From NCBI GenBank assembly GCA_963851025.1, contig CAWKOA010000007.1:177344-241343 (forward strand): 64,000 nt of DNA, written 5' to 3'. The notes below the pieces were generated by a model that saw only the letters and a list, made by a program, of their open reading frames with translations, was not told the origin of the DNA and searched no databases. Within the stretch, counting starts at the first letter, position 1; every line of letters starts with the position of its first letter. Origin of the DNA: RYN-230 sp963851025. Lineage in GTDB: Bacteria; Actinomycetota; Actinomycetes; Streptosporangiales; Streptosporangiaceae. Position numbers and translations under genes: made by a program. Below, piece after piece: positions 59,648-64,000 of this stretch.

Positions 59648-60628
59648 ATGTCCATGCCGATCTCCGGGGTGCCCACCGCCCCCGACGCCACCGGCCAGCT
59701 GGCCGGCACCGAGCCCGGCCCGGTGGCCGGCGCCGCCGGATCCCGCCCGCCGGCCAGCCACGCACTGGCCCGGATGGGCCGCGCGATCCGGCACAACCGC
59801 AAGGCGGCCACCGGCACCGTGCTGCTGCTCATCTTCCTGTTCACGGCGCTGTTCCCCGGGCTGATCGCGCACGACAGCCCCAGCGCCGACGCATACGCCC
59901 CGAAGCTGGGCCTGTCCACCGCCCACCTGCTCGGCACCACCGCGTACGGCCAGGACATGTGGGCCCAGCTGGTCTGGGGCACCCGGAACGTGATGATCAT
60001 CGCGTTCGTGGTCGGCCTGGCCGCGACCGGGATCGCGGTCCTGATCGGCGTGGCCGCGGCCTACCTGGGCGGCCTGTGGGACGGCTCGCTGAGCCTGCTC
60101 ACCGACGTGCTGCTGGTCATCCCGCTGTTCCCGCTGCTGATCATCATCGCCGGGTACGCGCACGGCGGCGGCACGCTGGTGCTCATCCTGGTCATCACCG
60201 TGACCAGCTGGTCCTACACCGCGCGGCAGCTCCGGTCGCAGGCGCTGTCGCTGCGCCGCCGGGACTATCTGGAGGCGGCCCGGGTCCGCGGGGAGCGGCG
60301 GCTCTACATCATCGTGGTCGAGGTCATCCCGACGATGACCTCGCTGATCGTGGCGAGCTTCCTGACCAACGCGCTGTATGCGGTGCTGTTCGCCTCCAGC
60401 CTGCAGTTCATCGGCCTGGGCGACCCGAACACGCAGAGCTGGGGGACGATGCTCTACTGGGCGCAGAACAACGCGGCGCTGCAGACCGGCCAGCCCATGT
60501 GGGCGCTGGCCCCCGGCGCCTGCATCGCCGCGCTCGGGGCCGCGTTCGCCCTGCTCAACTACGCCTTCGACGAGATCGGCAACCCCGCGCTGCGGCCGGT
60601 GCGGCGGAAGCGGGTGACCAGTGCCTAG
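59648..60628 (+). CDS. ABC transporter permease, DppC type
   Basis: 326 residues. The N-terminus has a Pro/Ala/Gly tail, then MGRAIRHNRKAATGTVLLLI, FLFTALFPGLIAHDSP, HLLGTTAYGQDMWAQLVWGT and the EAA loop RRRDYLEAARVRGERRLYII. The C-terminus is FLTNALYAVLFASSLQFIGL and ALLNYAFDEIGNPALRP. Start ATG 59648 begins two bases after the dppB-like stop. The frame is intact. Confidence 0.93.
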   Translation: MSMPISGVPTAPDATGQLAGTEPGPVAGAAGSRPPASHALARMGRAIRHNRKAATGTVLLLIFLFTALFPGLIAHDSPSADAYAPKLGLSTAHLLGTTAYGQDMWAQLVWGTRNVMIIAFVVGLAATGIAVLIGVAAAYLGGLWDGSLSLLTDVLLVIPLFPLLIIIAGYAHGGGTLVLILVITVTSWSYTARQLRSQALSLRRRDYLEAARVRGERRLYIIVVEVIPTMTSLIVASFLTNALYAVLFASSLQFIGLGDPNTQSWGTMLYWAQNNAALQTGQPMWALAPGACIAALGAAFALLNYAFDEIGNPALRPVRRKRVTSA

Positions 60629-61727
60629 CCCGGGGAGCGACGGCCCGATCCTGCAGGGCCCTATTCTCGAGGTCAGGGGCCTGACCGTCGAGTACCTCAT
60701 GGAGCGCGGCTCGGTCTGCGCGGTCGAGGACGTGAGCTTCGACCTGGCCGCCGGTGAGTTCATCGGCGTGGTCGGCGAGTCCGGCTGCGGCAAGTCCACC
60801 ATGCTGTTCGCGATCGCCCAGCTGCTGGCCCCGCCGGCCGAGATCACCGGCGGCAGCGTGACGTTCAAGGGCCGCAGCATGGTCGGGCTGACCGACAAGC
60901 AGCTGGCCGCGGTGCGCTGGAAGGACCTGTCCGTGGTCATGCAGAGCGCGATGAACGCGCTCAACCCGGTCAAGTCGATCGGCGCGCAGTTCCGGGACGC
61001 GATGCGGGCGCACGGCGTGACGTCCAAGGACGAGATCGCCGGGCGGTCCGCCGAGGTGCTCCGCATGGTCGGCATCGACCCGGTGCACCTCAAGAGCTAC
61101 CCGCACCAGCTGTCCGGCGGGATGCGGCAGCGGTCCATGATCGCGATGGCCATGCTGTTCACCCCGGACCTGGTCATCATGGACGAGCCGACCTCCGCGC
61201 TGGACGTGGTGGCGCAGCGCTCGCTGATGGTGCAGATCAAGGACCTGCAGCAACGGCTCGGGTTCGCGATCATCTTCGTCACCCACGACATGTCGCTGGT
61301 CAGCCACTTCTCCGACCGGCTGATGGTGATGTACGCGGGGCAGGTGGCCGAGTTCGGCCCGACCCGGCAGGTCTTCGACGCGCCGCAGCACCCGTACAGC
61401 ACCGGGCTGCTGGACGCGTTCCCCTCGATCCGCGGCCCCCGGGTCCCGCTGACCGGCATCCCGGGCAGCCCGCCGGACCTGGCCCGGCCCCCGGCGGGCT
61501 GCCGGTTCGCGCCGCGCTGCCCCAAGGTCATGGACGAGTGCCAGACCACAGCGCCCGCGCTCTACGAAGCCGGCCCGGTGCAGGTCCGCTGCCTGCTGCA
61601 CAGTCACGAGCAAAGTCTCCGCAACGAGGACCCCGCGCCCGGCTCCCCGGCCGACAGCGTGAGCAGCGTGGCCACCGGCGGCGCCGCGGGGAGCGTGGCC
61701 ACCGAGGAGGGCAGCAGCGATGAGTGA
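60621..61727 (+). CDS. ABC transporter ATP-binding protein, DppD type
   Basis: 368 residues. Walker A GVVGESGCGKSTMLFA, Q-loop SVVMQSAMNALNPVKSIGAQ, signature HQLSGGMRQRSMIAMAMLF, Walker B LVIMDEPTSALDV and H-loop VTHDMSLVSHF. The C-terminal oligopeptide-transporter extension has GCRFAPRCPKVMDECQT; these Cys are thought to bind an iron-sulphur cluster. GTG 60621 overlaps the DppC-like gene by eight bases. The last 35 residues are low-complexity Ser/Ala/Gly. The frame is intact. Confidence 0.95.
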   Translation: MPSPGSDGPILQGPILEVRGLTVEYLMERGSVCAVEDVSFDLAAGEFIGVVGESGCGKSTMLFAIAQLLAPPAEITGGSVTFKGRSMVGLTDKQLAAVRWKDLSVVMQSAMNALNPVKSIGAQFRDAMRAHGVTSKDEIAGRSAEVLRMVGIDPVHLKSYPHQLSGGMRQRSMIAMAMLFTPDLVIMDEPTSALDVVAQRSLMVQIKDLQQRLGFAIIFVTHDMSLVSHFSDRLMVMYAGQVAEFGPTRQVFDAPQHPYSTGLLDAFPSIRGPRVPLTGIPGSPPDLARPPAGCRFAPRCPKVMDECQTTAPALYEAGPVQVRCLLHSHEQSLRNEDPAPGSPADSVSSVATGGAAGSVATEEGSSDE

Positions 61728-62769
61728 CGCGCCAGCCCAGGACGGCCCAGATAAGGCCAGCACCGGGCCGCTGCTGCGCACGGAGGGACTGTCCAAGCAC
61801 TTCCGGATCGGCAACGCGCTGTCCCGGCTGACCCTGCACGCGGTCGATGACGTCAGCCTGGACATCGGCGAGCGGGAGATCGTGGCCCTGGCCGGGGAGA
61901 GCGGCAGCGGCAAGAGCACCATCGCCCGGCTGCTGGCCAAGCTGTACAAGCCGACCAGCGGCGAGATCTACTTCCAGGGCCAGCCGGTGTCGCGGCTGCG
62001 CTCCCGCGCCGACACCCTGCGCTACACCGGGCTGGTCCCGATGGTGTTCCAGGACCCGTTCAGCTCCATCAACCCGGTGCTGCGGATCTCGCACGGCATC
62101 ACGCGCGGCCTCAAGCTGCACCGGCCGGAGCTGTCGGCCGCGCAGAGGCAGGCCGAGGCGGAGCGGGTCTTCGAGGTGGTGGGGCTGTCCCCGGCCGCGG
62201 AGGTGCTGCAGCGCTACCCGCACGAGCTGAGCGGCGGCCAGCGCCAGCGGGTCGGCTTCGCGCAGGCCCTGGCCCTGCGGCCGAAACTGATCCTGGCCGA
62301 CGAGCCGGTGTCCATGCTGGACGTGTCGATCCGGATCGGGCTGCTGAACCTGATGGCCCGGCTGCGCGACGAGGAAGGGGTGTCGATCCTGTACATCACC
62401 CACGACATCGCCAGCGCGCGCTACATCGCGGACCGGCTCATCGTGATGTACGCGGGCCAGATCGCGGAGTCCGGGCCGGTGGAGGACGTGCTGGCGGCAC
62501 CCAGGCACCCGTACACCCAGCTGCTGCTGTCCGCGGTGCCGGACCCGCGGGCCCCGCTGGACATCACCGCGGAGACCGACCGTGGTGAGCCGCCCAAGGT
62601 GATCGACCCGGTCCCGGGCTGCCGGTTCCGCTGGCGCTGCCCGCTGGCCATCGACCAGTGCCACGAGGCCACCCCGGTTCTCGAAGATCTGGGCCCGGCC
62701 GGGCCGGGCCCCCGGCACTCGGCCGCGTGTTTCGTGGCCCAGGCCGGCGCGGAGGTGAAGGCGTTCTGA
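61720..62769 (+). CDS. ABC transporter ATP-binding protein, DppF type
   Basis: 349 residues. Walker A ALAGESGSGKSTIARLLAKL, Q-loop VPMVFQDPFSSINPVLRISH, signature HELSGGQRQRVGFAQALALR, Walker B LILADEPVSMLDVSIR and H-loop ITHDIASARYIADR. The C-terminus has GCRFRWRCPLAIDQCHEA. Partner of the DppD-like protein; the two genes overlap by eight bases. ATG 61720 has GAGGAGG upstream. Its TGA overlaps the glycosidase ATG. Confidence 0.95.
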   Translation: MSDAPAQDGPDKASTGPLLRTEGLSKHFRIGNALSRLTLHAVDDVSLDIGEREIVALAGESGSGKSTIARLLAKLYKPTSGEIYFQGQPVSRLRSRADTLRYTGLVPMVFQDPFSSINPVLRISHGITRGLKLHRPELSAAQRQAEAERVFEVVGLSPAAEVLQRYPHELSGGQRQRVGFAQALALRPKLILADEPVSMLDVSIRIGLLNLMARLRDEEGVSILYITHDIASARYIADRLIVMYAGQIAESGPVEDVLAAPRHPYTQLLLSAVPDPRAPLDITAETDRGEPPKVIDPVPGCRFRWRCPLAIDQCHEATPVLEDLGPAGPGPRHSAACFVAQAGAEVKAF

Positions 62770-64000
62770 TGAAGATCGCAGTGGTCGGCGGCGGGTCAAC
62801 CTACACGCCGGAACTGGTCAACGGGGTGGCCCGGCTCACGGGCGCGCTCAAGGTCACCGAGCTGGTCCTGGTCGACCCGGACGAGACCCGGCTCGCGGCG
62901 GTGGGGCCGGTGTCGGCCCGCATCATGCGCGCGTACGGGCACCCGGCCCGGGTCAGCTGGACGACCAGCCTGGACGAGGGAGTCGAGGGAGCCGGCGCGG
63001 TACTGCTCCAGCTCCGCGTCGGCGGCCAGGCCGCCCGGCAGCGGGACGAGACCTGGCCGCTGGACTGCGGCTGCGTCGGGCAGGAGACCACCGGCGCGGG
63101 CGGGCTGGCCAAGGCGCTGCGCACGGTGCCCATCGTGCTGGACATCGCCGAGCGGGCCCGGCAGCGGGCCGACCCCGGCGCCTGGATCATCGACTTCACC
63201 AACCCGGTCGGCATCGTGACCCGCGCCCTGCTGGACGCCGGGCACCGCGCGGTCGGCCTGTGCAACGTGGCCATCGGGTTCCAGCGGCTGTTCGCCCGGC
63301 TGCTCGGCACCGGCCCCTCCGAGGTCCAGCTGGATCACGTCGGCCTCAACCACCTGACCTGGGAACGGGCCGTGATGGTGGACGGCACCGACCGGCTGCC
63401 CGGGCTGATCGCGGCGCACGGCGAGGAGATCGCCTCGCACACCGGGCTGCCCGCGTCGGTCCTGCACGACCTGGGCGCGGTGCCCTCCTATTACCTGCGC
63501 TACTTCTATGCGCACGACGCGGTGGTGGCGGAGGAGCGGACCCGGCCGACCCGGGCCGAGGAGGTCGCGGCCATCGAGCGGGAACTGCTGGCCATGTACG
63601 CCGACCCGGCCCTGGACCACAAGCCCGCCCTGCTGTCCGAGCGCGGTGGCGCGTTCTACTCCGAGGCGGCGGTGGCCCTGCTCGCCTCGCTGGTCGGCGA
63701 CACCGGGGACATCCAGGTGGTCAACGTCCGGAACGGGGGCACGTTCGACTTCCTGGCCGCCGACGCGGTGATCGAGGTGCCCGCGGTGATCGGGGCCGAG
63801 GGGGCCCGCCCGGTGCTGGCCGCGCCGCTGCCGCCGCTGATGCGCGGGCTGGTCGCGCACGTGTCCGCGTACGAGGAACTGGCCGTGGACGCCGCGCGGC
63901 GCGGCGGCCGGGACCGGGTCCGGGCCGCGCTGCTGGCCCATCCCCTGGTCGGCCAGCTCGACCTGGCCGACGGGCTGGCCGACCGGCTCATCGCCGAGAA
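62769..64000 (+). CDS. Glycoside hydrolase family 4 (6-phospho-beta-glucosidase-like), 3' end outside window
   Basis: About 410 residues visible. An NAD- and Mn-dependent hydrolase using a redox elimination mechanism. The Rossmann start is MKIAVVGGGSTYTPELVNGV, then LQLRVGGQAARQRDETWPLD, QETTGAGGLAKALRTVPIVL and DFTNPVGIVTRALLDAG. Metal ligands lie in VGLCNVAIGFQRLF (Cys) and VGLNHLTWER (His). Family 4 phospho-beta-glucosidases share these motifs; other GH4 activities exist. Encoded with an ABC transporter and a ROK kinase, not a PTS. ATG 62769 overlaps the previous stop. Confidence 0.92.
   Translation, partial: MKIAVVGGGSTYTPELVNGVARLTGALKVTELVLVDPDETRLAAVGPVSARIMRAYGHPARVSWTTSLDEGVEGAGAVLLQLRVGGQAARQRDETWPLDCGCVGQETTGAGGLAKALRTVPIVLDIAERARQRADPGAWIIDFTNPVGIVTRALLDAGHRAVGLCNVAIGFQRLFARLLGTGPSEVQLDHVGLNHLTWERAVMVDGTDRLPGLIAAHGEEIASHTGLPASVLHDLGAVPSYYLRYFYAHDAVVAEERTRPTRAEEVAAIERELLAMYADPALDHKPALLSERGGAFYSEAAVALLASLVGDTGDIQVVNVRNGGTFDFLAADAVIEVPAVIGAEGARPVLAAPLPPLMRGLVAHVSAYEELAVDAARRGGRDRVRAALLAHPLVGQLDLADGLADRLIAE

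Overview
The window is very GC-rich DNA from a mycothiol-producing actinomycete. Evidence is an MshC ligase, the MEP isoprenoid genes dxr and ispG, repeated HTH-DUF5753/DUF397 regulators, a 10-methyl fatty acid gene pair and GTG starts behind strong Shine-Dalgarno (SD) sites. A member of the Streptosporangiales or a close relative fits best; this is an inference. Many genes carry single-base frameshifts. Most of those I resolved base by base are one-base insertions spread over essential genes (truB, rimP, ispG, rip, mshC), so sequencing or assembly error is likelier than gene decay. I give the span of the intended gene and state where the frame breaks. No tRNA, rRNA, CRISPR array or transposase gene was recognised.

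Layout. 1-13132 (minus strand) is the translation and RNA-processing block: rimP, nusA, ylxR, infB, ylxP, rbfA, nrnA, truB, a DAHP synthase, ribF, rpsO, pnp. 13370-18206 holds two ferritin-like proteins in tandem, a small protein divergent from an HTH-DUF5753 regulator, and a HelR/UvrD-like helicase. 18347-23991 is the most unusual locus: a sugar ABC ATPase fused in one chain to GAF-like regions and a complete histidine kinase, overlapping its response regulator and followed by a xylose-type binding lipoprotein and permease. 24176-29198 holds proA, a conserved actinobacterial protein, a GNAT and a secreted S33 peptidase.

29284-33760 is a second sugar ABC transporter divergent from a DeoR regulator. 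33837-37623 is the dxr-rip-ispG cluster with a possible Cys-rich mini-gene inside. 37759-40644 is a methyltransferase/flavin-reductase pair expected to make 10-methyl branched fatty acids. 40704-51008 holds DUF4192, a small membrane protein, an alditol oxidase, a beta-lactamase-fold protein, a ribbon-helix-helix protein, mshC, an amidase, a YbaK protein and a CPBP protease.

51009-53444 is a low-complexity spacer with a large inverted repeat, then DUF397 and HTH-DUF5753 divergent from an RsbW-like ATPase. 54153-64000 is a glycoside island: a ROK repressor divergent from a ROK sugar kinase, a family-5 binding protein, DppBCDF-like transporter parts and a family 4 phospho-glycosidase. A ROK-type operator lies in the divergent promoter region and a strong hairpin separates the binding protein from the permeases. 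Together these suggest ABC import of a disaccharide, phosphorylation inside the cell, then NAD-dependent cleavage.
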